From NCBI GenBank assembly GCA_002401775.2, contig NVUB02000097.1, positions 1-46,637 on the forward strand: 46,637 nucleotides of DNA, given 5' to 3'. Position numbers and translations under genes: made by a program. This DNA comes from Ectothiorhodospiraceae bacterium. Its GTDB lineage: Bacteria; Pseudomonadota; Gammaproteobacteria; SZUA-152. Below the pieces are notes generated by a model, which worked only from the letters and a program-made list of their open reading frames with translations, was not told the DNA's origin and made no database searches. How positions within the stretch are numbered: the stretch's first letter is position 1; each line of letters opens with the position of its first letter. Shown here one piece after another: positions 20,489 through 30,611 of this stretch.

Positions 20489-21907
20489 CTAACTCGATAA
20501 CGTCCTCATAATATTGGAATAATCTTCCATAATACGGGGTTCACTCATTTTTAATTCTGCAATCTTACGACAGGCATGAAGAACGGTCGTGTGGTCTCTT
20601 CCACCAAAAGCATCACCAATTTCTGGCAGGCTATGGTTAGTTAATTCTTTGGCCAGTGCCATGGCAATCTGTCTTGGCCGGGCAATGGAGCGAGTCCGTT
20701 TCTTGGACAATAACTCGGCAACACGCAGTTTAAAATATTCTGCGACAGTTTTTTGTATGTTTTCGATGGTGACCAGTTTGTCCTGTAAGGCAATAAGGTC
20801 TTTCAGGGCCAGTTTCGCGAACTCAGGGGTAATGGGTTGTCCGGTAAACTTTGCATTGGCGGTAACACGACGAAGCGCGCCTTCTAGCTCGCGAATATTT
20901 GAACGTATGCGTTTGGCGATAAAAAAAGCAACATCTTGGGGGAGATCAACATTCATTTGAGCCGCTTTGGTCATTAAAATGGCCACGCGGGTTTCAAGTT
21001 CAGGCGGTTCTATGGATACGGTTAAACCCCAGCCAAAACGAGACTTGAGTCGTTCCTCCAATCCTGAAACTTCTTTAGGATAGCGGTCACAAGTGAGGAT
21101 AATTTGTTGTTGACCTTCCAGTAAAGCATTGAATGTGTGGAAAAACTCTTCCTGAGAGCGTTCCTTTCCTGCGAAAAACTGGATGTCATCAATAAGCAGT
21201 GCATTGACTGAGCGATAATAGCGTTTGAAGTCGTCAATAGCATTGTGTTGTAAGGCTTTAACCATATCCTGCACAAAACGCTCTGAATGTAAGTAAACCA
21301 CTTTTGCTGTTGGATTGTTTTTGACAATAAGATTGCCAATAGCATGCATTAAATGCGTTTTACCGAGCCCTACCCCACCATAAATAAACAAAGGGTTATA
21401 GGCGCTCCCAGGGTTTTCGCCAATTTGGCTGGAGGCTGCTCGCGCTAATTGATTTGATTTACCTTCTACAAAGTTTTCAAATGTGGCGTTGGCGTTTAGT
21501 CCACTATAGTGAGTGACTATGCTGTTACGACCACGTTCATTACGATTGTTTTGACGAGAGGGGTTGTTTCGTTGTTGTACAGGCGACTTAGGAGGAGATC
21601 CTCCAGGCGAGCGACTACGGTTAGGCTGTGAGGTTGGGACCGGTGGAGGTGACGTTGTCCCCCCTATTTCCAATACAACATCATGGCGCGCATTATCGTC
21701 ACCTATTTCCTGCAAAATGGATTCGATACGCTCTAATAGGCGGGTATTCACCCAATCCAAGACGAAACGATTGGGCGCCAGTAAGCGCAGCTGATGGCTG
21801 TCTTCCATTACCTGTAAAGGGCGAATCCAGGTGTTAAACTGCTGGCTGGACAGCTCTTCTTCAAGGCGCACAAGGCAGTGTTGCCATATACTGGCAAAAG
21901 AACTCAA
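20489..21907 (-). CDS. dnaA: chromosomal replication initiator protein DnaA
   Basis: AAA+ ATPase that binds DnaA boxes and melts oriC. The 472-residue product has domain I at about 1-80 ([20 protein letters not shown]), a Pro/Ser/Asn/Arg-rich linker at about 84-130, Walker [13 protein letters not shown] (177-188), Walker [14 protein letters not shown], and the domain IV box-binding signature [15 protein letters not shown]. The initiation codon is TTG at 21907, supported by GGGAG 9 bases upstream; no ATG is available before the conserved domain I. Non-ATG starts are common for dnaA and can limit expression. A DnaA box lies in its upstream region, which suggests autoregulation. Confidence 0.98.
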   Translation of the reverse strand: MSSFASIWQHCLVRLEEELSSQQFNTWIRPLQVMEDSHQLRLLAPNRFVLDWVNTRLLERIESILQEIGDDNARHDVVLEIGGTTSPPPVPTSQPNRSRSPGGSPPKSPVQQRNNPSRQNNRNERGRNSIVTHYSGLNANATFENFVEGKSNQLARAASSQIGENPGSAYNPLFIYGGVGLGKTHLMHAIGNLIVKNNPTAKVVYLHSERFVQDMVKALQHNAIDDFKRYYRSVNALLIDDIQFFAGKERSQEEFFHTFNALLEGQQQIILTCDRYPKEVSGLEERLKSRFGWGLTVSIEPPELETRVAILMTKAAQMNVDLPQDVAFFIAKRIRSNIRELEGALRRVTANAKFTGQPITPEFAKLALKDLIALQDKLVTIENIQKTVAEYFKLRVAELLSKKRTRSIARPRQIAMALAKELTNHSLPEIGDAFGGRDHTTVLHACRKIAELKMSEPRIMEDYSNIMRTLSS

Positions 21908-22061
21908 CGGTTATCTCCCAAGCAGAGGTATAATCCCTGTCCTGCTTTAGCAGGCAAGATTATTGACGGAATTTTATAGTGATTTCAGATGTCGAAACTG
22001 CCCTGAATGTGAGCCAAGAGGCCTGCAAGACAGAGTGAGAGTCTACCTGTGTTAAGTAGAG

Positions 22062-22070
22062 TTATCCACA
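22062..22070 (+). promoter_or_regulatory. DnaA box upstream of dnaA
   Basis: TTATCCACA, exact consensus, within the 335-bp dnaA-rpmH divergent gap (21908-22242). It is suited to autoregulation of dnaA or to a second origin module. Nearby GTGGACAAA could be a degenerate second box. Confidence 0.75.
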
Positions 22071-22115
22071 TCAGTGGACAAATTTAGTGTGGCGGGTAGT
22101 ATTTGAGGTATTTGC

Positions 22116-22145
22116 TTGACAGAACGGGGCTTTTCGGAGTACCCT
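22116..22145 (+). promoter_or_regulatory. candidate sigma-70 promoter for rpmH
   Basis: TTGACA (22116-22121) with TACCCT (22140-22145) after an 18-base spacer, followed by a GC-rich discriminator GCGCCGC. This is the growth-rate-type promoter style usual for rpmH. It leaves about 90 bases of 5' leader. Confidence 0.6.
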
Positions 22146-22242
22146 GCGCCGCTTTTTACGGGTATCAGAGTCACGTTTTTTGAACGTGGTTGTCTGGTGC
22201 AACCAGTTAGTTAAATTGAATTAATCAGAATCGGATAGTGCA

Positions 22243-22377
22243 ATGAAAAGAACTTTTCAACCCAGCAACATACGTCGTGCACGTACTCATGGCTTTCGTG
22301 CTCGCATGGCCACAAAAGCAGGTCGTAAAATTATTTGTGCGCGTCGCGCCAAGGGCCGTAAACGCTTAACCGCTTAA
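22243..22377 (+). CDS. rpmH: 50S ribosomal protein L34
   Basis: A 44-residue, strongly basic ribosomal protein of the large subunit. It starts [18 protein letters not shown] and ends [10 protein letters not shown], a near-canonical L34 apart from ICARR where many relatives have LSRRR. The gene faces away from dnaA, the classic arrangement at gammaproteobacterial origins. Unlike usual, rnpA does not follow directly: 463 bases separate them. Confidence 0.97.
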   Translation: MKRTFQPSNIRRARTHGFRARMATKAGRKIICARRAKGRKRLTA

Positions 22378-22840
22378 TAACGTTGCTTTTATTGCTGCCG
22401 GAAGTGGCAGTATTTCAGCGGGAAGCTATGCGCCTATTTGCAAGGTGCTTATTTGCAAGTTACCGACTGTGTAAGTATGCCTGTAAGAATGTGATCCGGT
22501 AAGAATGAGTGCCTGTGAGAATAGGCTGTTAATGATTAACGACGCCCGAAATACAGGCTAGTACTCGAGATGCTTTATCGGGTAACGGTCATTAGGTTAA
22601 CTAGTGTTAGGTTAACTAGCCCAGGCACTGTATTCGGGACGTTATGACAGCACTAATGATCAGATATGAGTGTCGTCATGCGAAATACATTCTTTTGTTG
22701 GGATGTTGGAAACAGCGTCGTTGTCGAAATCAAGGCTATGCTAGTGCGTAGTCGAGTGGGTGGAGATTGGCGAGTAAATCCCGATCTCACGGCGACAGAT
22801 TGTCAGATTAACAGTACACCGGGCCCAGGAATCAGCGCCA
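22378..22840. repeat. 463-bp rpmH-rnpA spacer rich in short tandem duplications
   Basis: No convincing gene. It contains several direct duplications: TATTTGCAAG at 22435 and 22450 (15-base period); GTAAGAAT at 22483 and 22499 with GTGAGAAT at 22515 (16-base period); and TTAGGTTAACTAG at 22592-22604 and 22607-22619 (15-base period). These look like slippage products. Whether it carries an rnpA promoter or an rpmH terminator cannot be told. Confidence 0.75.
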
Positions 22841-23320
22841 ATGGTATTACCCATGCCGAAACAGCCAAAGGCTGAGGCGTTTAATGCGCCAGTTCCCGGC
22901 TCACAAAATAGCGCAAAGTCGAGCGCGCTGAACGATAACCGTAAAGATAACCGTATCGTGGTGGGTTGTCGTTTTCCCCGCCGAGTTCGTTTATTAAGCG
23001 GCCGTGATTTTCAAACGGTTTTCAAAGGCACGGAATGTCGATCTTCGGATAACGCACTGACCGTCTTAGCCGCGCGTAATACCGTAGGTCATGCACGCCT
23101 TGGCCTGGCTATCAGTAAACGATTCATCAAGCACGCTGTGGGCCGCAACCGGGTAAAACGCTTGGTGCGTGACAGTTTTCGGCAGCACCAGTCTTTGCTG
23201 GGTAATTTGGATGTTGTTGTATTGAGCCGTGAAGCAACGGCCAGAGTAAATAATCGGGAATTGACAAAGGCACTGGAAGCACATTGGCGAAGAGTCGTGA
23301 AACGATGCGAAAAATCCTGA
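22841..23320 (+). CDS. rnpA: ribonuclease P protein component
   Basis: Protein cofactor of the RNase P ribozyme that matures tRNA 5' ends. The core from about residue 45 is typical: [19 protein letters not shown], then [32 protein letters not shown], which holds the RNR motif. The 159-residue length is well above the usual ~115-135 because of a ~45-residue Ala/Asn/Lys-rich leader. The ATG at 22841 has AGGA 11 bases upstream; an ATG at 22853 is an alternative, and a start inside the core cannot be excluded. Its 3' end overlaps yidD by 16 bases. Confidence 0.95.
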   Translation: MVLPMPKQPKAEAFNAPVPGSQNSAKSSALNDNRKDNRIVVGCRFPRRVRLLSGRDFQTVFKGTECRSSDNALTVLAARNTVGHARLGLAISKRFIKHAVGRNRVKRLVRDSFRQHQSLLGNLDVVVLSREATARVNNRELTKALEAHWRRVVKRCEKS

Positions 23321-23547
23321 TTTCTATTTTACGAATATACCAACTGGTGCTGAGTCCTCTGCTTGGCCCGCGCTGCCGTTTTTATCCCAGTTGTTCGTGT
23401 TATGCCCAAACGGCCCTAGAACGTTACGGTGTTTTGCGGGGTGGCTGGATGAGTGTACGGCGTTTATCGCGCTGTCATCCCTGGCATCCTGGTGGCGTTG
23501 ATCCAGTGCCTGAAACGGATTGCCTACCGCATAATGCCCGACAGTAA
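23305..23547 (+). CDS. yidD: membrane protein insertion efficiency factor YidD
   Basis: An 80-residue protein that aids membrane-protein insertion together with YidC. It starts with an amphipathic helix [21 protein letters not shown] and has the conserved cysteine motif [11 protein letters not shown], then [12 protein letters not shown] and [13 protein letters not shown]. The ATG at 23305 was chosen because the family begins here, though the frame is open upstream to 23284. It overlaps rnpA by 16 bases and precedes yidC, the standard gene order. Confidence 0.95.
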   Translation: MRKILISILRIYQLVLSPLLGPRCRFYPSCSCYAQTALERYGVLRGGWMSVRRLSRCHPWHPGGVDPVPETDCLPHNARQ

Positions 23548-23660
23548 CTAGAATACGACAAACGATTAAGATACATGATCCGGGTTCTTGATCTAGGCAT
23601 TTTGTTTAGAGAATGGACCACAATAATCATCCACCATTAAAAAGTAATCATATAATAAGT

Positions 23661-25349
23661 ATGGATAATCAAAGACTATTTCTATTTGTTGCCTTGTCAC
23701 TGGTCATTTTAATGATTTTCAGTACCTGGCAAGCCGAAAACCAACCACCGCCTGTGGCGGTGGTTGAAACCAGCGGCCCAGGTGTAGTTTCCAGCGCAAA
23801 CGATACGGCGACACCTATGGATATTCCGGTGGCGGCAGGATCGAACCTGGAATCGGCTGCGGTGACACCATCGATAGAATCTCAACTGATTTCCGGAGAG
23901 ATTGCCAGTAATGCCGTGGTAGCCCAAGGCCAGCAAATTTCGGTCACTACTGACACTGTGGTGTTTGAAATTAATACCGCGGGTGGTGAAATAAGCCGGG
24001 TTGCCCTGCGTTTGTATCCCGTTGCTCTGGATACACCGGAAGAACCCTTCCAGTTACTGGATAACCGCATGCCGCGCTATTTTGTGGCTCAATCCGGTTT
24101 GCTTGCATCAGAAGGTAAAGCCCCCGGTCATCACGCGGTCTATCAGGTAGACCAAACAGAGTTTACCCTCGCCGATGGGGAAAATGAGTTAAAAGTGAAA
24201 CTGCTATGGGAAAGCGGGGATGGTATTCGAGTCGTAAAGACCTTTACCTTCCTGCGCGATAGCTATGTCGTTAACGTTGATTATGATGTGCAAAATAATA
24301 GCCAGATGGTCTGGAAAGCACGCGCTTATGAGCAGTTCCAGCGTGCAGAGATGTCCAGGGAATCGTTCTTTATCTATACCTATACCGGCGGTGTAGTGTC
24401 GAGTACCTGGGATCCGTACGAAAAAGTCGAATTTGGTGACATGTCTGAATGGAAACCAGAGCAGAGCTATAACACCGGCGGCTGGCTCGCGATGTTGCAG
24501 CATTATTTCCTCGGTGCCTGGATTCCGAATGCCGATGTAGCCAGCCATTTTTACAGTAAGGCGTTGGCCGATGGTCGCTTTTTGATGGGGCTATCGGGTG
24601 AAGAACGTACCGCAGCACCCGGCAGCAGCGCCCAATTTGGCACTCGTTTTTATGCCGGCCCTAAAGATCAACATCGTCTAGAGATGATTGAACCCAACCT
24701 GCGTTTGACGGTTGATTACGGCATTCTGGATATTTTGGCCAAGCCGGTGTTTTGGGTGATGGAAAAAATTTACAGTGTGATGGGCAATTGGGGGCTCGCG
24801 ATTATATTTGTGACGCTGATTATCAAACTGATTTTCTACCCACTTTCAGCCGCCAGCTACAAAAGTATGGCCAACATGCGGCGGTTATCGCCCAAGTTGA
24901 AGGCATTAAAAGAACGTTATGGTGATGACCGGCAGAAGATGAGTCAGGCCATGATGGAAATCTACAAGACAGAGAAGATTAATCCTCTGGGTGGTTGTTT
25001 GCCAATTATGGTACAGATCCCGGTATTCATTGCACTGTACTGGGTGCTGCTCGAAAGTGTAGAAATGCGCCAGGCGCCGTTCTTTTTGTGGTTGGATGAT
25101 CTTTCCGCAAAAGACCCTTTCTATGTATTGCCGGTATTAATGGGCATCAGCATGTTTATTCAGCAAAAGTTGAATCCGCCGCCGATGGATCCTGTTCAAC
25201 AAAAGGTAATGCAGGCATTACCCTTCATTTTCACGGCGTTTTTTGCCTTTTTCCCTTCAGGTCTGGTGTTGTACTGGGTGGTCAATAACTGCTTGTCGAT
25301 CCTACAACAATGGCACATCACCCGTAAGGTTGAAGCCCAGGCACAATAG
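23661..25349 (+). CDS. yidC: membrane protein insertase YidC
   Basis: Inserts and folds inner-membrane proteins, alone or with SecYEG. The 562-residue protein has an N-terminal helix (MDNQRLFLFVALSLVILMIF), a large periplasmic beta-domain to about residue 345, and the conserved insertase core of five helices starting near FWVMEKIYSVMGNWGLAI, with KSMANMRRLSPKLKALKERY as the cytoplasmic coiled loop and a final VLYWVVNNCLSILQQWHI. The start at 23661 was preferred over 23613 because the family begins with MD-x-QR followed by the helix. The periplasmic part includes a Pro/Ala/Val-rich linker. Spaced 29 bases from mnmE. Confidence 0.97.
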   Translation: MDNQRLFLFVALSLVILMIFSTWQAENQPPPVAVVETSGPGVVSSANDTATPMDIPVAAGSNLESAAVTPSIESQLISGEIASNAVVAQGQQISVTTDTVVFEINTAGGEISRVALRLYPVALDTPEEPFQLLDNRMPRYFVAQSGLLASEGKAPGHHAVYQVDQTEFTLADGENELKVKLLWESGDGIRVVKTFTFLRDSYVVNVDYDVQNNSQMVWKARAYEQFQRAEMSRESFFIYTYTGGVVSSTWDPYEKVEFGDMSEWKPEQSYNTGGWLAMLQHYFLGAWIPNADVASHFYSKALADGRFLMGLSGEERTAAPGSSAQFGTRFYAGPKDQHRLEMIEPNLRLTVDYGILDILAKPVFWVMEKIYSVMGNWGLAIIFVTLIIKLIFYPLSAASYKSMANMRRLSPKLKALKERYGDDRQKMSQAMMEIYKTEKINPLGGCLPIMVQIPVFIALYWVLLESVEMRQAPFFLWLDDLSAKDPFYVLPVLMGISMFIQQKLNPPPMDPVQQKVMQALPFIFTAFFAFFPSGLVLYWVVNNCLSILQQWHITRKVEAQAQ

Positions 25350-25378
25350 TTTTTGCGCCCATTGCGCAGGTTTAACCG

Positions 25379-26797
25379 ATGGTGGATACAACAGACACGC
25401 TTCCGAAAAGTGGCAGCGACAACCGTAAAATAGAGACCATCGCTGCCCTTGCCACGCCACCCGGGCGAGGCGGTGTTGGTATTATTCGTGTTTCTGGCCC
25501 CTTGGCTGCCGACATTGCACAACAGGTGGTGGGGCAACTGCCCTCTCCCCGTCAGGCGGTATATCAGCCATTTTGTGATGCTGACGGAGAAGTGCTGGAC
25601 ACCGGCCTGGCGCTTTATTTTCCTTCTCCACACTCCTTTACGGGTGAAGACATTCTGGAACTACAAGGCCACGGCGGCCCGGTAGTGATGGATATGGTGT
25701 TACAGCGTTGCCTTTCTTTGGGGGCTCGCCCTGCCCGTCCTGGGGAATTTTCTGAACGTGCCTTTCTCAATGATAAAATGGATTTGGCCCAGGCCGAAGC
25801 CATTGCTGATCTTATCGATTGTGCTTCAACCCAGGCGGCTCGTTTGGCAATGCGATCCTTGCAAGGCGCTTTTTCACAAAGGGTGCATGAATTAGTACAG
25901 GCACTGATTGAGTTACGCCTGTATGTAGAGTCCGCCATTGATTTTCCCGAAGAAGAAATCGATTTTTTGGGTGATGGCCAGGTGCAGTCTCGTCTTGATG
26001 CCGTGCAAACACGCCTTGCGGATACGCAGGCAGCCGCTCAACAAGGGAATTTATTGCGTGAGGGCATGACGGTAGTGATCGCTGGCCGACCCAATGCCGG
26101 TAAATCGACGCTGCTGAATGCGCTGGCCGGATACGAGTCCGCCATAGTGACAGACATTCCCGGCACGACGCGCGATGTACTCAGGGAACATATTCAAATT
26201 GATGGCCTGCCCTTGCATATTGTTGATACCGCAGGGTTACGTGAAAGTGATGATGCTGTGGAGCAGGAAGGTGTACGTCGCGCCTGGGCTGAGATCGAGG
26301 CAGCCGATCGGATTATATTCCTGCATGATGTAAGCCGTGAATTTAATGCGCAAGAACAGGCATTATTAGACCAGCTTGCGCTAGCCGGGCCTGCGCTGAC
26401 ATTAGTGCTCAATAAAGTAGATTTGAAGGCATCGGGTGACTTGTCAGTATCAACGGGTTTGCCCGTGGAAAAACTCACCACACGATTCACAACATTACAG
26501 GTATCGGCACAGTCAGGAATGGGTTTGCCTGAGTTACGTAACCACCTTAAAACTTGTGTGGGTTATGAGACGAGTGGCGAAGGGCAATTTATGGCGCGAC
26601 GTCGTCACCTGGAGGCCTTATCGTTGGCACAGCGGCATTTGCAGCAAGGGCAAAGGCAGTTACAAGAATATGCGGCGGGTGAATTACTGGCAGAAGACCT
26701 GCGTCAGGCACAACAGGCGTTGGGTGAAATCACAGGTGATGTTACCGCTGATGATCTGCTGGGACATATTTTTTCCAGTTTTTGCATTGGTAAATGA
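25379..26797 (+). CDS. mnmE: tRNA modification GTPase MnmE
   Basis: With MnmG it installs the carboxymethylaminomethyl group on the wobble uridine of certain tRNAs. The 472-residue product has the N-terminal folate-binding domain ([21 protein letters not shown]), a helical domain, and an inserted G domain: G1 GRPNAGKST at about 235-243, G3 DTAG, G4 NKVD. The terminal FCIGK carries the catalytic-domain cysteine motif CIGK. Translation starts at ATG 25379 with a modest AGG upstream. It probably ends the rnpA-yidD-yidC-mnmE operon. Confidence 0.97.
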   Translation: MVDTTDTLPKSGSDNRKIETIAALATPPGRGGVGIIRVSGPLAADIAQQVVGQLPSPRQAVYQPFCDADGEVLDTGLALYFPSPHSFTGEDILELQGHGGPVVMDMVLQRCLSLGARPARPGEFSERAFLNDKMDLAQAEAIADLIDCASTQAARLAMRSLQGAFSQRVHELVQALIELRLYVESAIDFPEEEIDFLGDGQVQSRLDAVQTRLADTQAAAQQGNLLREGMTVVIAGRPNAGKSTLLNALAGYESAIVTDIPGTTRDVLREHIQIDGLPLHIVDTAGLRESDDAVEQEGVRRAWAEIEAADRIIFLHDVSREFNAQEQALLDQLALAGPALTLVLNKVDLKASGDLSVSTGLPVEKLTTRFTTLQVSAQSGMGLPELRNHLKTCVGYETSGEGQFMARRRHLEALSLAQRHLQQGQRQLQEYAAGELLAEDLRQAQQALGEITGDVTADDLLGHIFSSFCIGK

Positions 26798-26891
26798 CGC
26801 TAAAAATGTCGTCAACTGATTAATGCAAAACTTCAAAATACCGTCGTCAGACACTGAAATATTGAATTTTCGCACCGTAAACACGTTGTTA

Positions 26892-29147
26892 ATGAGAACA
26901 GGTCACCCCTGTGTGTCCGTGGTACTGGCGAGTACATATTTCGTTGCTCTCTCCATTTTATTCTCATTTTCAGCGATAGCTGCGGAGAGTGAGTGGTCAC
27001 TTTGTAGGGTGTCTCCCGTTACGGCATCCTTGGCGACAAACCTGGAAAACGACCGTAATAGTACGGCTGGCAGTGAATGGCATTTTAACGCAGACCAGGC
27101 CATGGTCGAAGCAGGGCAGTATCGTTTGCAAGGTCATGTGACTGGAAGTCGAGGTGAGCAACGATTGTCAGCGGATCGTCTTCACTATAATGAACAAACT
27201 GATATTGCACAGGCAGATGGCCAGGTGCGATATGAAAATGCAGGCCGCGTGTTAACCAGTGACAGTGCGCGCCTGCAACTCGGCTCAGATCAGGGCGTGT
27301 TCAGCCCTGCCCGGTTTTGGTTGACTGACCGACACATAAGAGGCGAAGCTGAAAAATTCGAGCTATTGGATGCTAGTCGCTCACGTTTGGAGGTTGCCAG
27401 TTTTACCCGTTGTGATGAGGGGGACAATGCCTGGATACTTCGTGCCAGTCGTTTGGAGTTTGATACTGCGGCCAATGAAGGTATTGCCCGACATGCGCGC
27501 ATCAGTTTTATGCACGTCCCAATTTTCTATTTTCCCTATTTGAGTTTCCCACTAAAAGGCAGAAAAACCGGTTTTTTAGTGCCCTCGTTTGGCGAGACAT
27601 CGGTGGCCGGCACTGAACTGAGCTTACCCTGGTACTGGAATATAGCCCCAGATAAAGATGCCACAGTCACACCCCGCATCATGTCACGACGCGGAATGTT
27701 GTTGGAGGGGGAATTTAGGTACCTGAACGAAAAAAGCCGCGGGCAACTTGATGTGTCACAGATTAGCGATGACCGGGTGTATGGGGATGAGCGTAGCGCA
27801 TTGTCCTTTAAGCATAGCGGAAGCCCTGCTCCTGGCTGGCAAACTCGCGTAGATTATCGTTTTGCTTCCGACAAAGATTTCCTTGACGATTTTGGTGGGC
27901 AGCTGGCCACATCCAGCGCCACCCACCTTGAACGTCGCGGTGAGTTGGATTATCGCAGTGAAAATTGGCGGGCCAGCTTATTGGTACAAGGCTTTCAGAC
28001 ACTGGATGAAAGCCTTGGCGCAACCTCACGACCCTATCAACGTTTGCCACAACTTCGCTTATCCAGTTACGCATGGCCATTACCGGCAGGCTTTACCGTA
28101 AAAGTTGAAGCAGAGGCTGTGCGCTTCGAGCGTGATGCAGGTGTGGTTGGCAGTCGTTTTGATATACAGAACCAGATAGCCCGCCCATTTCGGGGTGCAG
28201 CCGGTTTTCTGTTGCCAACATTAACGCTGAGGCACACACAGTACGCATTGCGAGATTCATTGAGTGACGTTGATTCCAGTGTCAGTGCTAATCCCTCGCG
28301 CCGTTTACCTATTTTCAGTCTCGACAGTGGTTTGGTATTTGAACGTGAATTGACAGGTTGGGGCCGTGCGCAGCGTCAAACCCTTGAACCGCGTTTATAT
28401 TATTTGTATGTACCGAATCGTGATCAGTCTGATTTAATTGTGGATACCACAGGTCAGCAACGCGTGTTTGATAGCAGTTTGTCATTATTTGGGTTTGGGC
28501 AGCTGTTTCGAGAAAACCGGTTTAACGGCGTAGACCGGGTGGGGGATGCCAATCAACTCAGTGTGGCATTGAATTCCCGGTTTTTTGATGAGCAAGGTCG
28601 GGAACTGTTAAATGCCGGTATTGGTCGAATTGTTTACTTTCAGGATCGCGAAGTGACACTGCCCGGTCAGTCGGTGGAAACAACAGCGCGTTCAGATTGG
28701 CTGGCAACATTGAAAAGCCGTTGGACGCCACGAATAACGCTGCAATCGACGCTGCAATGGGGTGATTACGATGAAAAATTGCAGCGTGGTACTTTGGATT
28801 GGCGATATCAAAGAGATGCACGGCGTGTAGTGCGGTTTGGTTACCGTTTTGAACAAGAGGTGCGTAAGCAAGTTGATATTGCTGCCATGTGGCCAGTGAC
28901 CACTCGTTGGTCTTTGGTCGGCCGTTGGCTAAAATCGGTAAAAGATAACGTCACTCTGGAGTCACTTAAAGGCGTAGAGTACCAAAGCTGTTGTTGGGCT
29001 GTGCGCTTGGTACAACGCCGTTATCGTGTGGATGTGAGCGAAGATGCGCTGAGTAATTCCTTATGGATTCAGTTAGAGCTAAAAGGTCTGACCAGCGTGG
29101 GCCGCAAAGTCGAAGACTTGCTGGCACGTGATATCCTTGCGCCTTAA
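26892..29147 (+). CDS. lptD: LPS-assembly protein LptD
   Basis: Outer-membrane beta-barrel that with LptE inserts lipopolysaccharide into the outer leaflet. From 26892 the product has 751 residues, starting with a signal peptide (hydrophobic stretch SVVLASTYFVALSILFSF, cleavage after AIAA). The N-terminal OstA/LptA-like jellyroll precedes the barrel (HARISFMHVPIFYFPYLSFP marks the junction). Cysteines 38, 174, 700 and 701 match the four that form the essential disulfides in E. coli LptD (31, 173, 724, 725). An in-frame ATG at 26823 would place 23 polar residues before the signal peptide and is less likely. Leads the lptD-surA-pdxA-rsmA cluster. Confidence 0.95.
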   Translation: MRTGHPCVSVVLASTYFVALSILFSFSAIAAESEWSLCRVSPVTASLATNLENDRNSTAGSEWHFNADQAMVEAGQYRLQGHVTGSRGEQRLSADRLHYNEQTDIAQADGQVRYENAGRVLTSDSARLQLGSDQGVFSPARFWLTDRHIRGEAEKFELLDASRSRLEVASFTRCDEGDNAWILRASRLEFDTAANEGIARHARISFMHVPIFYFPYLSFPLKGRKTGFLVPSFGETSVAGTELSLPWYWNIAPDKDATVTPRIMSRRGMLLEGEFRYLNEKSRGQLDVSQISDDRVYGDERSALSFKHSGSPAPGWQTRVDYRFASDKDFLDDFGGQLATSSATHLERRGELDYRSENWRASLLVQGFQTLDESLGATSRPYQRLPQLRLSSYAWPLPAGFTVKVEAEAVRFERDAGVVGSRFDIQNQIARPFRGAAGFLLPTLTLRHTQYALRDSLSDVDSSVSANPSRRLPIFSLDSGLVFERELTGWGRAQRQTLEPRLYYLYVPNRDQSDLIVDTTGQQRVFDSSLSLFGFGQLFRENRFNGVDRVGDANQLSVALNSRFFDEQGRELLNAGIGRIVYFQDREVTLPGQSVETTARSDWLATLKSRWTPRITLQSTLQWGDYDEKLQRGTLDWRYQRDARRVVRFGYRFEQEVRKQVDIAAMWPVTTRWSLVGRWLKSVKDNVTLESLKGVEYQSCCWAVRLVQRRYRVDVSEDALSNSLWIQLELKGLTSVGRKVEDLLARDILAP

Positions 29148-29283
29148 CCGATGATGGCAATGTTGCTGGCTGGGCATTGATCAGCGGGTAGGAAAATACT
29201 GAATTCTCCTTAGAGAGATGTTGAATGAATAATGAAATGAGTGGAATAGAAAAATGATTCCGAAAATTTTAAGAGAGTCCGAA

Positions 29284-30588
29284 ATGAAACAAGCAGTCAG
29301 TAAAATGATATTGGCAGTCATCGTGTTGTCCGTGGTTTTTGCACAGCCGGTGGGTGCTGCGTTGACCGTCGAAAATCCATTGGATCGCATTGTTGCAGTG
29401 GTTAACGATGAGGTCATTACTGACCTGGAACTGAATAAGGAAATGGCGCTGATTAAACAACAGCTGCGCGAGCAAAATAATCGTTTGCCTTCAGATGCGG
29501 TGTTGAAGAAACAATTACTCGAGCGTCTTATTTTACGCCGTATACAATTGCAAATGGCAAAGCGCGGCAGTATTCGTGTTGATGATGAAACGGTCAATAG
29601 AACATTGGAAAATGTTGCTGCACAAAATCGTCTTACCCTCAACCAGTTTCGAGAGGCCCTCACGAAGGAGGGGCTGAATTTCGAAGATTTCCGTGAAAAC
29701 ATGCGTGATGAAATTACCCTAAACCGATTGCAGCAACGTCAGGTACGCAATCGAATAGTGATTACCCAGCAAGAAATAGAGGCTTATATTAGTAATCAGG
29801 CATTACGAAATGGTAGCGATAAAGAATTTAAATTGGGACACATACTGGTTTCCATACCAGAAGCCGCCAGTGCTGAGCAAATTGCGGAGGCGCGTACAAA
29901 GGCCGACAAGATAGTGAAGGACTTGCGCTCGGATGCAAATTTTTATCAAACAGCCGTGTCAGTATCTGATGGACAACAGGCCCTTGAAGGGGGTGATCTG
30001 GGTTGGCGTGGAGCGGCAGCCTTGCCGACATTATTTGCCGACTGGGTGGTCAGTCAGGAAATCGGCAGTATCAGTGAGGCGCTTCGGAGTCCTAGTGGGT
30101 TTCATATTATTAAATTACTCGAACAACGCACCAATGAACCCCAACATATGGTGACACAGACTCATGCCAGGCACATATTAATTCGACCCGAAACACAAGG
30201 TGAAGGAAACCTGGCGCGAGCACAGTTGTTAAAAATACGAGATCGAATTATTGCAGGAGAAGATTTTGCCACGGTGGCGAAAGCCGAATCGGCTGATCCC
30301 GGCTCCGCCGTTGAAGGTGGTGAATTGGGATGGGTTAATCCCGGCGAAATGGTACCTGCCTTTGAAAAAGCCATGAATGCCCTGGCTGTTGACGCATTAA
30401 GTGGTCCGGTACGCACGAAATTTGGATGGCATCTTTTGCAGGTACTGGAACGCCGTAGCCACGACGATACTGAAAAAGTACAACGTAAAAATGCTCAAGA
30501 AGTTATCCGCTCCCGTAAAACAGATCCTGCAATGCAGGCCTGGATACGGCGCTTACGTGACGAGGCCTTTGTTGATAACCGCCTTTAA
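29284..30588 (+). CDS. surA: periplasmic chaperone and peptidyl-prolyl isomerase SurA
   Basis: Periplasmic chaperone escorting outer-membrane porins and LptD to the BAM complex. The 434-residue precursor has a signal peptide (MKQAVSKMILAVIVLSVVFAQPVGA), an N-terminal chaperone module beginning LDRIVAVVNDEVIT, and two parvulin domains: KLGHILVSIPEAAS onward, and THARHILIRPETQG onward, the second being the catalytically typical one (GGELGWVNPGEMVPAFE). GAGAG lies 7 bases before the chosen ATG; upstream start at 29254 would add residues before the signal peptide. It follows lptD by 136 bases. Confidence 0.96.
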   Translation: MKQAVSKMILAVIVLSVVFAQPVGAALTVENPLDRIVAVVNDEVITDLELNKEMALIKQQLREQNNRLPSDAVLKKQLLERLILRRIQLQMAKRGSIRVDDETVNRTLENVAAQNRLTLNQFREALTKEGLNFEDFRENMRDEITLNRLQQRQVRNRIVITQQEIEAYISNQALRNGSDKEFKLGHILVSIPEAASAEQIAEARTKADKIVKDLRSDANFYQTAVSVSDGQQALEGGDLGWRGAAALPTLFADWVVSQEIGSISEALRSPSGFHIIKLLEQRTNEPQHMVTQTHARHILIRPETQGEGNLARAQLLKIRDRIIAGEDFATVAKAESADPGSAVEGGELGWVNPGEMVPAFEKAMNALAVDALSGPVRTKFGWHLLQVLERRSHDDTEKVQRKNAQEVIRSRKTDPAMQAWIRRLRDEAFVDNRL

Positions 30589-30611
30589 TTTAAAAAAATG
30601 CTGATTAACTC

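Noticed and set aside
22666-22875. 69-codon open frame just before rnpA.
   Set aside because: No recognisable family, no good ribosome-binding site, and it runs into rnpA in a different frame; codon use looks non-coding.
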